Shown piece by piece: positions 35,138-43,437 of a DNA stretch of 64,000 nucleotides. Source of the stretch: Curtobacterium sp. 9128 (GTDB lineage: Bacteria > Actinomycetota > Actinomycetes > Actinomycetales > Microbacteriaceae); the NCBI RefSeq assembly GCF_900086645.1, contig NZ_LT576451.1:3224001-3288000 (forward strand), in the 5' to 3' direction. The translations under genes and the position numbers were made by a program. The notes below the pieces were generated by a model, which saw nothing but the letters and a program-made list of their open reading frames with translations, did not search any database and had not been told where the DNA came from. How positions within the stretch are numbered: the stretch's first letter is position 1; the number at the start of each line of letters is the position of its first letter.

Positions 35138-36478
35138 GTGATCGAACGCACCCGCATCAGCGACCTCGCCGCCCTCCCCGACGGTCCCGTCTCCGTGGCC
35201 GGATGGGTCGAGACCGTCCGCGATCAGAAGAAGGTGCAGTTCGTCGTGCTGCGCGACGAGACCGGCGCCGTCCAGCTCGTCAACCCCGCGACGCGTGAGG
35301 CGACCGAGGGCGACGACGCGTCGACAGCGGCACTCGCCACGACCGAGGCGATCTCGGGTCTGGCGCACGGCTCCTTCATCCACGTCACCGGCACCCTGAA
35401 GCACGACGAGCGCGTCAAGCTCGGCGGCCTCGAGGTCAAGGTCGGCGAACTGACCCTCGTCAGCGCAGCGATCCCGGAGACCCCGATCGCCGACGACTCC
35501 TCGCTCGACAAGCGACTCGACTGGCGCTTCCTCGACCTGCGCAACCGCAAGCAGAACCTCATCTTCCGCATCCAGACGACGATGGAGCACGCGTTCCGCT
35601 CGTACTGGGTCGAGCGCGACTACATCGAGATCCACACCCCGAAGCTGATGGCCTCGGCGTCGGAGTCCCGCGCCGAGCTCTTCCAGCTCGAGTACTTCGA
35701 GACGACGGCGTACCTCGCGCAGTCGCCGCAGAACTTCAAGCAGATGGCGCAGCCGGCCGGCTTCGGCGCCGTGTTCGAGATCGCCGACGCGTTCCGCGCC
35801 GACCCCTCGTTCACGTCGCGCCACGCCACCGAGTTCACGTCGGTCGACGCCGAGTTCTCGTGGATCGAGTCGCACGAGGACGTCATGGCGATGCACGAGG
35901 AGGTCCTCGTCGCCGGTATCAGCGCGGTCAAGGAGAAGTACGGCAAGGACATCGAGGAGGTCTTCGGCTTCGAGCTGCAGGTCCCGACCACGCCGTTCCC
36001 CCGCGTCACCCTCGCCGAGGCCCGCAAGATCGTGGCCGACAGCGGCCACGACGTCGTCCGCGCCGACGGCGACCTCGACCCGGAGGGCGAGCGCCGCGTG
36101 TCCGCATGGGCAAAGGAGCACCACGGCTCCGAGTTCGTGTTCGTCACCGACTACGACGCCTCGATCCGGCCGTACTACCACATGCGTCACGCCGACGACC
36201 CGACGCTCACGAACAGCTACGACCTGCTGTTCAACGGCGCCGAGATCTCCACGGGCGCGCAGCGCGAGCACCGTGTCGACGTCCTCACGGCACAGGCCGA
36301 GGAGAAGGGGCTCGACGCCGCCGAGCTCGGCTGGTACCTCGACTTCTTCCGCTACGGCGTCCCGCCGCACGGTGGGTTCGGCATGGGTCTCGCACGCGTG
36401 CTGATGCTCATGCTGGGTGAGCCGTCCATCCGCGAGGTCACGTACCTGTTCCGCGGCCCGACGCGCCTGACCCCGTAG
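35138..36478 (+). CDS. aspS: Aspartyl-tRNA synthetase, archaeal-type (AspRS without GAD insert)
   Basis: A 446-aa class IIb synthetase: an N-terminal OB-fold anticodon domain (SVAGWVETVRDQKKVQFVVLRDE) and a catalytic core with SASESRAELFQLEYF, QSPQNFKQMA, FRADPSFTSRHATEFTSVDAEFSW and the terminal motif 3 GGFGMGLARVLMLMLG. It is about 150 residues shorter than bacterial AspRS and resembles the archaeal, often non-discriminating type, which can also charge tRNA-Asn for the GatCAB route. The GTG follows TAGACT (35124-35129) by 8 nt. The long open frame upstream of it is not used. Confidence 0.92.
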   Translation: MIERTRISDLAALPDGPVSVAGWVETVRDQKKVQFVVLRDETGAVQLVNPATREATEGDDASTAALATTEAISGLAHGSFIHVTGTLKHDERVKLGGLEVKVGELTLVSAAIPETPIADDSSLDKRLDWRFLDLRNRKQNLIFRIQTTMEHAFRSYWVERDYIEIHTPKLMASASESRAELFQLEYFETTAYLAQSPQNFKQMAQPAGFGAVFEIADAFRADPSFTSRHATEFTSVDAEFSWIESHEDVMAMHEEVLVAGISAVKEKYGKDIEEVFGFELQVPTTPFPRVTLAEARKIVADSGHDVVRADGDLDPEGERRVSAWAKEHHGSEFVFVTDYDASIRPYYHMRHADDPTLTNSYDLLFNGAEISTGAQREHRVDVLTAQAEEKGLDAAELGWYLDFFRYGVPPHGGFGMGLARVLMLMLGEPSIREVTYLFRGPTRLTP

Positions 36479-36520
36479 GTCGACCCGCGGGGCGGCTCCG
36501 TCGGCCCCGTGTCCGTCCAC

Positions 36521-36576
36521 ACAACCGAAAGCGGCTCGCACCACGGATTCCCGTGGCGCGAGCCGCTTTCGGTTGT
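36521..36576. terminator. Long hairpin after aspS
   Basis: A 26-bp stem with one mismatch and an ATTC loop, bracketed by AACCGAAAG/CTTTCGGTT, lies between convergent aspS and the Dabb gene and can end both transcripts. Confidence 0.8.
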
Positions 36577-36624
36577 GCGCGGGTGGATCACACCGGCACG
36601 CGCGCGGCGGACGGGAGGCTCGGC

Positions 36625-36918
36625 TCAGCTCTGCCAGTCGATGGCGGCCCGCCCCGTGACGAGTCCACGGATCTCGGCCGCGGCCGCCTGGTGGTCCGGG
36701 TGCACCTGGTACTCGTCGAGCCCGGCGAGGTCGTCGAACGTCGCGACCACGGCGACGTCCTGGTTCTTCCCGGGGTAGGCGACGTTCTCGACGACCTGCA
36801 GCGTGCGGATCGACGGCACGACGCCGATCAATCCGTGCAGGAGCGTCCGGATCCGGTCGATGGAGGACGCTCGGTCGAGGTCCTCCCGGAGTGTCCACGA
36901 GACGACGTGCTGGATCAT
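36625..36918 (-). CDS. Dabb family (stress-responsive A/B barrel) protein
   Basis: A 97-aa dimeric alpha/beta-barrel protein: MIQHVVSWTLREDLDR at the start and the conserved DVAVVATFDDLAGLDEYQVHPDHQ segment. Dabb proteins bind small ligands or act as cyclases, but the role of this single-domain form is unknown. The ATG at 36918 has AGGAG 7 nt before it and overlaps the glutaredoxin-like gene by 4 nt. Confidence 0.85.
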   Translation of the reverse strand: MIQHVVSWTLREDLDRASSIDRIRTLLHGLIGVVPSIRTLQVVENVAYPGKNQDVAVVATFDDLAGLDEYQVHPDHQAAAAEIRGLVTGRAAIDWQS

Positions 36919-37169
36919 GCGGAGGCTCCTGCCTGCTCGAGTGCGCGGACGAGGCGGTCCTCGTCGACGCGCCAGTTGCTGTGGACGCGACCGTCGATGA
37001 GCACGACGGGGATGTCCTCCGCGTACTCGAGTCGGAGCGCGTCGTCGTCGAGGATCGACGTCTCGGTGAGCGTCACCCCCGGATGCGCTGCGACGACCCG
37101 TTCGACGACGGGTCTGGCGTCGTCGCAGAGATGGCATCCGGGCTTGGTGAGGAGCGTCACGGCTGGCAT
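36915..37169 (-). CDS. Glutaredoxin-like (DUF836) protein
   Basis: An 84-aa thioredoxin-fold protein with a C-H-L-C active site (LLTKPGCHLCDDARPVVERV) and the cis-proline region EDIPVVLIDG. Function in thiol redox is the family expectation. The ATG at 37169 follows TACGCT (37176-37181) by 6 nt, another leaderless start; the longer frame reads through the bS22 gene and is not used. It is coupled to the Dabb gene. Confidence 0.88.
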   Translation of the reverse strand: MPAVTLLTKPGCHLCDDARPVVERVVAAHPGVTLTETSILDDDALRLEYAEDIPVVLIDGRVHSNWRVDEDRLVRALEQAGASA

Positions 37170-37226
37170 GGGATCAGCGTAGCGCCGCTCGGAGCGTCGT
37201 CCCGGCAGTGTCCCCCGGGAACACGA

Positions 37227-37248
37227 AAGCCCCGGCGAACCGGGGCTT
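37227..37248 (-). terminator. Terminator after the bS22 gene
   Basis: A 9-bp stem AAGCCCCGG/CCGGGGCTT with a CGAA loop, followed by TTCGTG on the minus strand, 19 nt past the bS22 stop. Confidence 0.7.
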
Positions 37249-37267
37249 CTGCGGCAAGTCTCGCGAC

Positions 37268-37366
37268 TTACTTCTTGTTGCGACGCTGGTGACGCGTCTT
37301 GCGAAGGAGCTTGCGGTGCTTCTTCTTCGCCATGCGCTTGCGACGCTTCTTGATGACAGAACCCAT
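37268..37366 (-). CDS. Ribosomal protein bS22 (AURKAIP1/COX24-domain)
   Basis: A 32-aa, extremely basic protein ([19 protein letters not shown] followed by [13 protein letters not shown]). It matches the short actinobacterial bS22 found in mycobacterial 30S subunits, with the AURKAIP1/COX24 C-terminal motif. It sits between the BldC-like HTH and glutaredoxin-like genes, the conserved actinobacterial order, and is closed by its own terminator. A TAGGAT box about 70 nt upstream could be its promoter. Confidence 0.9.
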   Translation of the reverse strand: MGSVIKKRRKRMAKKKHRKLLRKTRHQRRNKK

Positions 37367-37496
37367 GTGGACCTCGCTCGGACTGATGCTGATGTACGGA
37401 CACCGGGCCGATGAAGCCGCGGAAAATCAACCTGCCCGATCCTACCGGAGGGCCGCTGTGATGTCGAACGGACGAGTTCGGCGGGACCCGATCGGG

Positions 37497-37691
37497 TCAG
37501 CCGACGTCCGCGATCCCGCCGCGGAGCACCGCTGCGACCGCGGACTCCGGCACCCGGAACGACCGGCCGAACCGGATGGCGGGGAGCTCGCCGGCATGCA
37601 CCATGCGGTAGACGGTCATCTTCGACACGCGCATCATCTCGGCGACCTCAGCGACGGTGAGGAAGCGCACGTCGTCGAAACTGCCGGTCAT
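37497..37691 (-). CDS. BldC-like helix-turn-helix protein
   Basis: A 64-aa MerR/excisionase-type DNA-binding protein consisting almost only of the winged HTH (LTVAEVAEMMRVSKMTVYRMVHAGELPAIRFGRSFRVPESAV). It resembles BldC of Streptomyces, which binds direct repeats and controls development genes; here the targets are unknown. Conserved beside the bS22 gene in actinobacteria. A GTGACCtgagtGGTCAC palindrome lies 51 nt upstream of its ATG. Confidence 0.88.
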   Translation of the reverse strand: MTGSFDDVRFLTVAEVAEMMRVSKMTVYRMVHAGELPAIRFGRSFRVPESAVAAVLRGGIADVG

Positions 37692-37741
37692 GGTCCGCCT
37701 TCGGGTGGGCTCGCGCTCGGTCCCGAGCGCGGGAGTTCATG

Positions 37742-37758
37742 TGTGACCTGAGTGGTCA
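37742..37758. promoter_or_regulatory. 17-bp palindrome upstream of the BldC-like gene
   Basis: GTGACC (37742-37747) and GGTCAC (37753-37758) are perfect inverse arms around TGAGT. It sits in the 180-bp gap between two regulator genes on the same strand and is a plausible operator, with no proof of which protein binds. Confidence 0.4.
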
Positions 37759-37871
37759 CTGGTAACTGTAGGGGCGCGTGAGCCCCCGTGTCCAGCATCG
37801 TCGAGGTCGCTGGACGGACGGTGCGGAACACCGCACAGCACGCCGTGCCAGACCACCCGGAACGGGTGCGG

Positions 37872-38387
37872 TCAGTCGTCTTCGCCGCGCTTCGTGAACC
37901 GCCGTCGCGAGCTCTCGACGACCCGTTCCCAGCCCTGCTGCGCGCCCGAGAACGCCGCGGTGGCGCGGTACGACGCCTCGGCCATGACGCGCCCGAGCTC
38001 GGTGCCGACCTCGACCGTCGCCTTGCCGGCCGTGCCGTTCCGACGGACCGAGACGGGCTGCCCGTCGAGGGTCCACGCCGTGGTCGCTGGGGTGCCGTCG
38101 GCATCGACCGCTCCGGTGAACGGCACGACCCACTCCTCGATGTGCAGGAGCGGTTCCGGGTCGAGCCGGTAGTAGCGGTGCTGACCTTCCTCCCGACTCG
38201 TGACGAGCCCGATGTCCCGGAGGACACGCAGGTGCTTCGAGACGGTGGGCTGGCTGACCCCGAGCTTCTCGACGAGCTGGCCGACGCTGAGCTCACCGCC
38301 GGTCGCGTCGGCGCCGTAGGCCGAGAGGAGCGCCCCGAGGAGTTCCCGCCGCGTCGGGTCCGCGACCACGCTGAAGATGTCGGCCAT
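37872..38387 (-). CDS. ArsR/SmtB-type transcriptional regulator with C-terminal extension
   Basis: A 171-aa protein whose N-terminal ~95 residues are an ArsR-like winged HTH (VADPTRRELLGALLSAYG, LSVGQLVEKLGVSQPTVSKHLRVLRDIGLVTSREEGQHRYYRLD). The C-terminal half is Ala/Arg-rich with GAQQGWERVVESSRRRF and no clear metal-binding cysteines, so it probably senses something other than a metal. It is divergent from the ktrB gene, whose start is 71 nt away. Confidence 0.85.
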   Translation of the reverse strand: MADIFSVVADPTRRELLGALLSAYGADATGGELSVGQLVEKLGVSQPTVSKHLRVLRDIGLVTSREEGQHRYYRLDPEPLLHIEEWVVPFTGAVDADGTPATTAWTLDGQPVSVRRNGTAGKATVEVGTELGRVMAEASYRATAAFSGAQQGWERVVESSRRRFTKRGEDD

Positions 38388-38458
38388 GGGGAAAGGCTAA
38401 CCGGCCCGGCGCGGATGTACCATGCGATGCGTCCCGCCCATGTCCCCGGAGGCATACG

Positions 38459-39892
38459 ATGCTCGACCGCACGGAGCCGCCGACCGTCTCAGCGAGCCCT
38501 GCCCGGCGACGGGCCTCCCGGATCGGGACCGTGCTCCGTTCCTCGCCGTCGCGCCTCGCGATCATGGTGTTCGTCGCGCTCATCCTCGTGTTCACGTTCC
38601 TGTTCATGACGCCGATCGCCGCCGCCGATCGCCAGTCGACGCACTTCGCGGACGCGCTCTTCACCGCGGCATCGGTCGTCTGCGTGACCGGGCTGTCCAC
38701 CGTCGACATGGCCACGCACTGGTCGGTGTTCGGCAAGACGCTCGTGGTGATCGGGACGCAGATCGGTGCGGTCGGGGTGCTCACGTTCGCGTCGATCCTC
38801 GGGCTGTTCGTGACCAGGAAGCTCGGGCTCCGCGCGAAGCTCATGGCGGCCGGCGACTCGAACCCCCTGCGCACGCACCACGGCGCCGTCCCGGAAGGGC
38901 AGGCCGTCCGGCTCGGTGAGGTCGGCACGCTGCTCGCGACGGTCGCGGTGAGCACCCTGTCGATCGAGATCGTCCTCGGGCTCCTGCTCCTGCCGTCGGT
39001 GCTCATCGCCGGCATCCCCTTCTGGACGGCCGTCGGCGACTCCTTCTACTACGCGGCCATGGCGTTCACGAACACCGGGTTCGCGCCGAACGCCAGCGGC
39101 CTCGACCCGTTCGCGCACGACTACTGGTTCCTCTCGCTGCTGATGGTCGGCGTCGTCGCCGGCTCGATCGGCTTCCCGGTGATCCGCGCACTCACGAAGC
39201 AGCTCCGCACACCGCGGAGGTGGCCGATCCACGTCAAGCTCACCCTCGCCACCAGCGCCGTGCTGCTCGTCGGCGGGGCGATCGTCTACATCGCCCTCGA
39301 GGCCTCGAACCCGACCACGTTCGGTGAGGAGGGCGCCGGCCGCACCGCGTTCCAGGCGCTCTTCCTGTCGACGATCACCCGCTCCGGCGGCTTCTCGCTC
39401 GTCGACTTCGACCAGCTCAACGGCTCGAGCCTGCTCGTCACGGACATGCTCATGTTCATCGGCGGCGGCTCGGCATCGACCGCGGGTGGGATCAAGGTCA
39501 CGACGCTCGCGGTCCTGTTCCTCGCGGCGGTCGCCGAGGCGCGTGGCCGGCAGAGCATGGAGGCGTTCGGCCGACGGATCCCGAGCGACGTGCTCCGCGT
39601 CGCCGTGGCCGTCGTGCTGTGGGGCGCCACGATCGTCGCCGTCGCCACGGTCGTGCTGCTGCAGATCACGCACGAGTCCCTGGACCGGGTGCTGTTCGAG
39701 GTGATCTCGGCCTTCGCCACGTGCGGCCTGTCCTCCGGGGTCTCCGCCGACCTGCCAGAGTCCGGCAAGTACGTCCTCGCGGCCACGATGTTCCTCGGTC
39801 GTGTCGGTACAGTGACCATCGCCGCAGCACTGGCCGCCAGCCAGAGCCGGCAACTGTTCCGCCGTCCAGAGGAGAGGCCGATCGTTGGCTGA
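38459..39892 (+). CDS. KtrB/TrkH-type potassium transporter
   Basis: A 477-aa K+ channel-like transporter with four M1-P-M2 repeats. The four selectivity-filter glycines are seen in SVVCVTGLSTVD, AFTNTGFAPN, TRSGGFSLVDF and ATCGLSSGVS. With the downstream TrkA/KtrA subunit it forms a gated K+ (or Na+-coupled K+) uptake complex. The ATG at 38459 has GGAGG about 6 nt upstream. It overlaps the next gene by 8 nt. Confidence 0.92.
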   Translation: MLDRTEPPTVSASPARRRASRIGTVLRSSPSRLAIMVFVALILVFTFLFMTPIAAADRQSTHFADALFTAASVVCVTGLSTVDMATHWSVFGKTLVVIGTQIGAVGVLTFASILGLFVTRKLGLRAKLMAAGDSNPLRTHHGAVPEGQAVRLGEVGTLLATVAVSTLSIEIVLGLLLLPSVLIAGIPFWTAVGDSFYYAAMAFTNTGFAPNASGLDPFAHDYWFLSLLMVGVVAGSIGFPVIRALTKQLRTPRRWPIHVKLTLATSAVLLVGGAIVYIALEASNPTTFGEEGAGRTAFQALFLSTITRSGGFSLVDFDQLNGSSLLVTDMLMFIGGGSASTAGGIKVTTLAVLFLAAVAEARGRQSMEAFGRRIPSDVLRVAVAVVLWGATIVAVATVVLLQITHESLDRVLFEVISAFATCGLSSGVSADLPESGKYVLAATMFLGRVGTVTIAAALAASQSRQLFRRPEERPIVG

Positions 39893-40580
39893 CCGAACCC
39901 ACCAGCAGCACCCGTTCGGTGCCGTCAGCCACGACGCCCCGGTGCTCGTCATCGGTCTCGGCCGCTTCGGCGCCGCCACCGCCGGGCAGCTCGAACGGCA
40001 GGACCGCGAGGTCCTCGTCGTGGACACCGACGCCGGTCTCGTCCAGAAGTGGTCAGACCGCGTCACGCACGCGGTCCAGGCCGACGCGACGGACATCGAC
40101 GCGCTCCGGCAGATCGGCGCCCAGGACTTCCCGATCGCGGTCGTCGGGACCGGCAGCGACCTGGAGTCGAGCGTCCTCATCACCGCGAACCTCGTGGACC
40201 TCGGCATCCCCCAGATCTGGGCGAAGGCGATCAGCCGCTCGCACGGGACGATCCTTTCCCGCATCGGCGCGAACCACGTCGTCTACCCGGAACGCGAGGC
40301 CGGCGAACGCACCGCGCACCTGGTCTCCGGCCGGATGCTCGACTTCATCGAGTTCGACGACGACTTCGCGGTCGTCAAGATGTTCCCGCCGCGCGCGGTC
40401 CGGGGGAAGGACCTCGGCACCACCGCGATCCGGACGCGGTTCGGACTGACGGTGCTCGGCATCAAGCCGCCCGGTGAGGCCTTCGTGCCGGCGACGCCGG
40501 ACAGCGTCATCGGCGAGCACGACGTGATCATCGTGTCCGGGTCGACGACCGCGCTGGAGCGGTTCGCGGCCCTGGAATAG
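39885..40580 (+). CDS. TrkA/KtrA cytoplasmic potassium gating subunit
   Basis: A 231-aa RCK protein: an N-terminal Rossmann domain (APVLVIGLGRFGAATAGQLERQ) binding nucleotides, and a C-terminal TrkA_C part (IRTRFGLTVLGIKPPGEA). It forms the octameric ring beneath KtrB. The start is TTG at 39885, supported by GAGGAGAGG and by the 8-nt overlap with ktrB. It ends before a perfect 54-bp palindrome. Confidence 0.92.
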   Translation: MADRTHQQHPFGAVSHDAPVLVIGLGRFGAATAGQLERQDREVLVVDTDAGLVQKWSDRVTHAVQADATDIDALRQIGAQDFPIAVVGTGSDLESSVLITANLVDLGIPQIWAKAISRSHGTILSRIGANHVVYPEREAGERTAHLVSGRMLDFIEFDDDFAVVKMFPPRAVRGKDLGTTAIRTRFGLTVLGIKPPGEAFVPATPDSVIGEHDVIIVSGSTTALERFAALE

Positions 40581-40583
40581 GGC

Positions 40584-40637
40584 GGAGACGGACGGGAGGC
40601 TCGTGGCGGCGCCGCCACGAGCCTCCCGTCCGTCTCC
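40584..40637. terminator. Perfect 54-bp palindrome between trkA and proC
   Basis: Each 27-nt half (40584-40610 and 40611-40637) is the exact inverse of the other, with GGACGGGAGGCTCGTGG inside. Between convergent genes it is a strong bidirectional terminator and the longest member of the window's dispersed hairpin family. Confidence 0.75.
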
Positions 40638-40646
40638 TGGTCCCGT

Positions 40647-41477
40647 CTAGAGCTTGGACAGCTCCTCGGCGCGCGCGATCGCCGCGTCCGCGGCGCGGCG
40701 GAGCGTGTCCGCCAGGTCCGCCTCCTGCAGCACCGCGACGGCGCGCTCGGTGGTGCCCTTCGGACTCGTCACCGCGCGCCGGAGCTCCGACGGCTCCTTG
40801 CCGGACCGCTCCAGCAGCTCGACCGCGCCGCGGACGGTCCCCTGCACCATCGTCTCCGCCTGCTCGGGCGTGAAGCCGAGCGACTCGGCGGCGCGCTGCC
40901 ACTCCTCGACGAACAGGAACACGTACGCGGGACCGGAGCCGGACACCGCCGACAGGGCGTCGAGCTCGTCCTCTGGCACCTCGATGACCGAGCCGGACAC
41001 GTCGAAGAGACTCGAGGCGAGCGCGACCGCCTCCGCGTCGGCTGACGCACCGCCGCTGATCCCGGTGACGCCGTGACCGACGCCGATGGGGGTGTTCGGG
41101 AGGGCACGGACGACCCGCACGGTGTCGGGGATCCTCGCCTCCATCGCGCTCGTCGTCACACCGACGGCCACGCTCACGACCACGGCTCCCGGTTCGAGGT
41201 CGCCGGCGATCTCGTCGAGGACGTCGCCGATCGCGAACGGCTTCACGCCGAGCACGACGAGTGCCGCGCCGCGGACGGCCGCGCGGTTCGCGTCGGCGTC
41301 GGTGTCGCTCGCGTGGGCGTCGAGTCCGCGCTCCCGGTGGGCGGCGGCGGACGACTCGGACTTCGTCGTCACGACCACGGTGTCCGGGGACAGTCCGGCG
41401 GCGAGGAGCCCGTCGAGGACCGCGCCGGACATGGATCCGACGCCGACGAGGGCGGTGCGAGGGAGTTCGATCGTCAT
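40647..41477 (-). CDS. proC: Pyrroline-5-carboxylate reductase
   Basis: A 276-aa NAD(P)H reductase making the last step of proline synthesis. It shows the N-terminal LVGVGSMSGAVLDGLLAAG Rossmann loop, VVRALPNTPIGVGHGVTGI, and the C-terminal dimer helix with SAVSGSGPAYVFLFVEEW and VTSPKGTTERAV. The ATG at 41477 follows TAGGGT (41484-41489) by 6 nt, predicting a leaderless mRNA. It converges on trkA. Confidence 0.95.
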   Translation of the reverse strand: MTIELPRTALVGVGSMSGAVLDGLLAAGLSPDTVVVTTKSESSAAAHRERGLDAHASDTDADANRAAVRGAALVVLGVKPFAIGDVLDEIAGDLEPGAVVVSVAVGVTTSAMEARIPDTVRVVRALPNTPIGVGHGVTGISGGASADAEAVALASSLFDVSGSVIEVPEDELDALSAVSGSGPAYVFLFVEEWQRAAESLGFTPEQAETMVQGTVRGAVELLERSGKEPSELRRAVTSPKGTTERAVAVLQEADLADTLRRAADAAIARAEELSKL

Positions 41478-41542
41478 GCCCAGACCCTACCGATCGACCG
41501 GCTGCGTAGGATCGTGCAGCAGATCAGGAGACAGGGGTCACA

Positions 41543-42499
41543 GTGAGCGCTTCCGGAGGCAACCGGGCCATCTTCGCCGCACTCGGCGCGAACGTCGGCA
41601 TCGCGATCGTGAAGTTCGTCGCCGCGGCGATCAGCGGATCGGCATCGATGCTCGCGGAGGGCGTGCACTCGCTCGCCGACTCGGCGAACCAGCTCCTGCT
41701 GCTCCTCGGCGGACGACGCGCCCGGCGCGCTGCGGACGAGGAACACCCCTTCGGGTACGGACGCGAGCGCTACGTGTACGCGTTCGTCGTGTCCATCGTG
41801 CTGTTCTCCGTCGGTGGCGTGTTCTCCCTGTACGAGGGCATCGAGAAGCTGCAGCACCCGCACCCACTCGAGAACTGGTGGCTGCCGCTGGTGGTGCTCG
41901 TCATCGCGATCGGGCTCGAGGGCTTCTCCCTCCGGACCGCGCTCAAGGGGGCGAAGCCGCACAAGGGCGCGCTGTCGTGGGTCCAGTACGTCCGCCGGGC
42001 CAAGGCTCCCGAGCTGCCCGTCGTCATGCTGGAGGACACCGCGGCGCTCTGCGGCCTCGTGTTCGCGTTCTTCGGCGTCGGGCTGACGGTGCTCACCGGC
42101 AACGGGCTGTTCGACGCCATCGGCACGATCCTCATCGCGGTGCTGCTCATCGCGGTCGCGCTCGTGCTCGGCGTCGAGACGAAGAGCCTGCTCGTCGGCG
42201 AGGGTGCGACGGCCGCCGACGTCCAGCGCATCAAGGCCGCGGTGCTCGACGGCCCCGAGGTCGAGTCGATCATCCACATCAAGACCCTGTACCTCGGCCC
42301 GGACGAGCTGATGGTCGGCGTGAAGGTCGCCGTCGACGGGGATCGCCGGCTCGGTGACGTCGCCGCCGGGATCGACACGGTCGAACAGCGGGTCCGCGCG
42401 GCCGTGCCGATCGCACGGGTCATCTACGTCGAGCCGGACGTGCTCCGCACCGGTCCGCGTCCACCCACCGAGGCGATCGTCATCAGGGCCGCCGACTGA
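41543..42499 (+). CDS. Cation diffusion facilitator family transporter
   Basis: A 318-aa CDF protein with six helices. The metal-binding residues show in AEGVHSLADSANQLLLLLG (H-x-x-x-D of helix II) and VMLEDTAALCGLVFAFFG (E/D of helix V), with a short C-terminal cytoplasmic domain (VESIIHIKTLYLGPDELMVGVKV). Members export Zn2+, Mn2+ or Fe2+; the HxxxD/ExxxD pairing here leans toward manganese or iron rather than zinc, which is tentative. The GTG is preceded by CAGGAG and a TAGGAT box. Confidence 0.88.
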   Translation: MSASGGNRAIFAALGANVGIAIVKFVAAAISGSASMLAEGVHSLADSANQLLLLLGGRRARRAADEEHPFGYGRERYVYAFVVSIVLFSVGGVFSLYEGIEKLQHPHPLENWWLPLVVLVIAIGLEGFSLRTALKGAKPHKGALSWVQYVRRAKAPELPVVMLEDTAALCGLVFAFFGVGLTVLTGNGLFDAIGTILIAVLLIAVALVLGVETKSLLVGEGATAADVQRIKAAVLDGPEVESIIHIKTLYLGPDELMVGVKVAVDGDRRLGDVAAGIDTVEQRVRAAVPIARVIYVEPDVLRTGPRPPTEAIVIRAAD

Positions 42500-42508
42500 G
42501 GTTCCCCT

Positions 42509-42540
42509 TCGTGGCGGAGCCGTCGGGCGGTCCGCCACGA
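42509..42540 (+). terminator. Hairpin after the CDF gene
   Basis: A 10-bp stem TCGTGGCGGA/TCCGCCACGA with a 12-nt loop, 9 nt past the stop codon and 7 nt before the next ATG. It may be a terminator or an attenuator for the following gene. Confidence 0.5.
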
Positions 42541-42547
42541 TGGAGCC

Positions 42548-42925
42548 ATGTCGGTGCTCTTCAACGTCCTGCTCATCCTGCACTTCATCGGCCTCGCGGC
42601 CGTGATCGGCGCGTTCCTGGTGCAGATGCGCCGCAAGGGCGGCTTCCAGACGTTCTGGGTGATCACCGGTCTCGTCACGCAGCTCGTGACCGGCCTCGGG
42701 ATGATGGGCATCATCGACGCGACGAGTGACGGCGGGGCGAACCACGCCAAGCTCGGCGTCAAGCTCGTCATCGCCGCCGTGGCGCTCGTGCTGGCGTTCG
42801 TCGCTCGTGCGCGCCAGAAGCGGGCGGACGCCGGGACCGCGAAGGCGAAGGCGGCGCTGCCGTTCTTCCACTCGGCCGGTGCGCTCGCGATCGTCAACGT
42901 GCTCATCGCGGTGCTCTGGAAGTAG
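42548..42925 (+). CDS. Small four-helix membrane protein
   Basis: A 125-aa protein with about four hydrophobic helices (LLILHFIGLAAVIGAFLV, FWVITGLVTQLVTGLGMMGI, LGVKLVIAAVALVLAFVA, LAIVNVLIAVLWK) and a basic loop. It is tightly followed by tadA on the other strand. Homologues occur in many actinobacteria without assigned function. The ATG at 42548 follows a hairpin by 7 nt and has no strong ribosome site. Confidence 0.7.
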   Translation: MSVLFNVLLILHFIGLAAVIGAFLVQMRRKGGFQTFWVITGLVTQLVTGLGMMGIIDATSDGGANHAKLGVKLVIAAVALVLAFVARARQKRADAGTAKAKAALPFFHSAGALAIVNVLIAVLWK

Positions 42926-42929
42926 CGCG

Positions 42930-43397
42930 TCAGCGGCGCTGCTGGAAGAAGTCGTCGAGGAGCGCCGCGCACTCCGCCTCGAGGACACCGGCGACGACCT
43001 CGGACCGGTGCGGCAGACGACGGTCCCTGGCGATGTCGTAGACGCTGCCGGACGCTCCCGCCTTCGGGTCCCACGCGCCGAAGACGATCCGCGGCACGCG
43101 CGCGGCGAGGATCGCACCGGCACACATCGGGCACGGCTCGAGCGTCACGACCAGGGTGTGCCGTTCCAGGTGCCAGTCCCCCGTCGCCCGTGCGGCTGCC
43201 CGGAGCGCGAGCACCTCGGCGTGTGCCGTCGGGTCCTGCGTGGCCTCGCGCTCGTTGCGCCCGGTCGCGACCACCACGCCGTGCTCGTCGAGCACCACGG
43301 CGCCGACGGGGACGTCCGCCGTCGCCAGACACGCCCTGGCCTCCTCGAGCGCGCGTTCCATCGCGGCGAGGTACGGGCGGGCTGCCGGCTCTTCCAC
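42930..43397 (-). CDS. tadA: tRNA adenosine(34) deaminase
   Basis: A 155-aa zinc cytidine-deaminase-fold enzyme that makes inosine at position 34 of tRNA-Arg (ACG). It has the catalytic TAHAEVLAL and the zinc-binding [12 protein letters not shown] motifs, plus the C-terminal helix. The GTG at 43397 is chosen because AGGAGGT precedes it; the family start fits. It diverges from upp. Confidence 0.93.
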   Translation of the reverse strand: MEEPAARPYLAAMERALEEARACLATADVPVGAVVLDEHGVVVATGRNEREATQDPTAHAEVLALRAAARATGDWHLERHTLVVTLEPCPMCAGAILAARVPRIVFGAWDPKAGASGSVYDIARDRRLPHRSEVVAGVLEAECAALLDDFFQQRR

Positions 43398-43424
43398 GGG
43401 ACCTCCTGGCGGTTGGCGGCACGG

Positions 43425-43430
43425 TAGGCT
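43425..43430 (+). promoter_or_regulatory. -10 hexamer for a leaderless upp mRNA
   Basis: TAGGCT ends 7 nt before the upp ATG, so initiation would fall at or next to the start codon. No ribosome site is present between. Confidence 0.55.
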
Positions 43431-43437
43431 CGACCCT

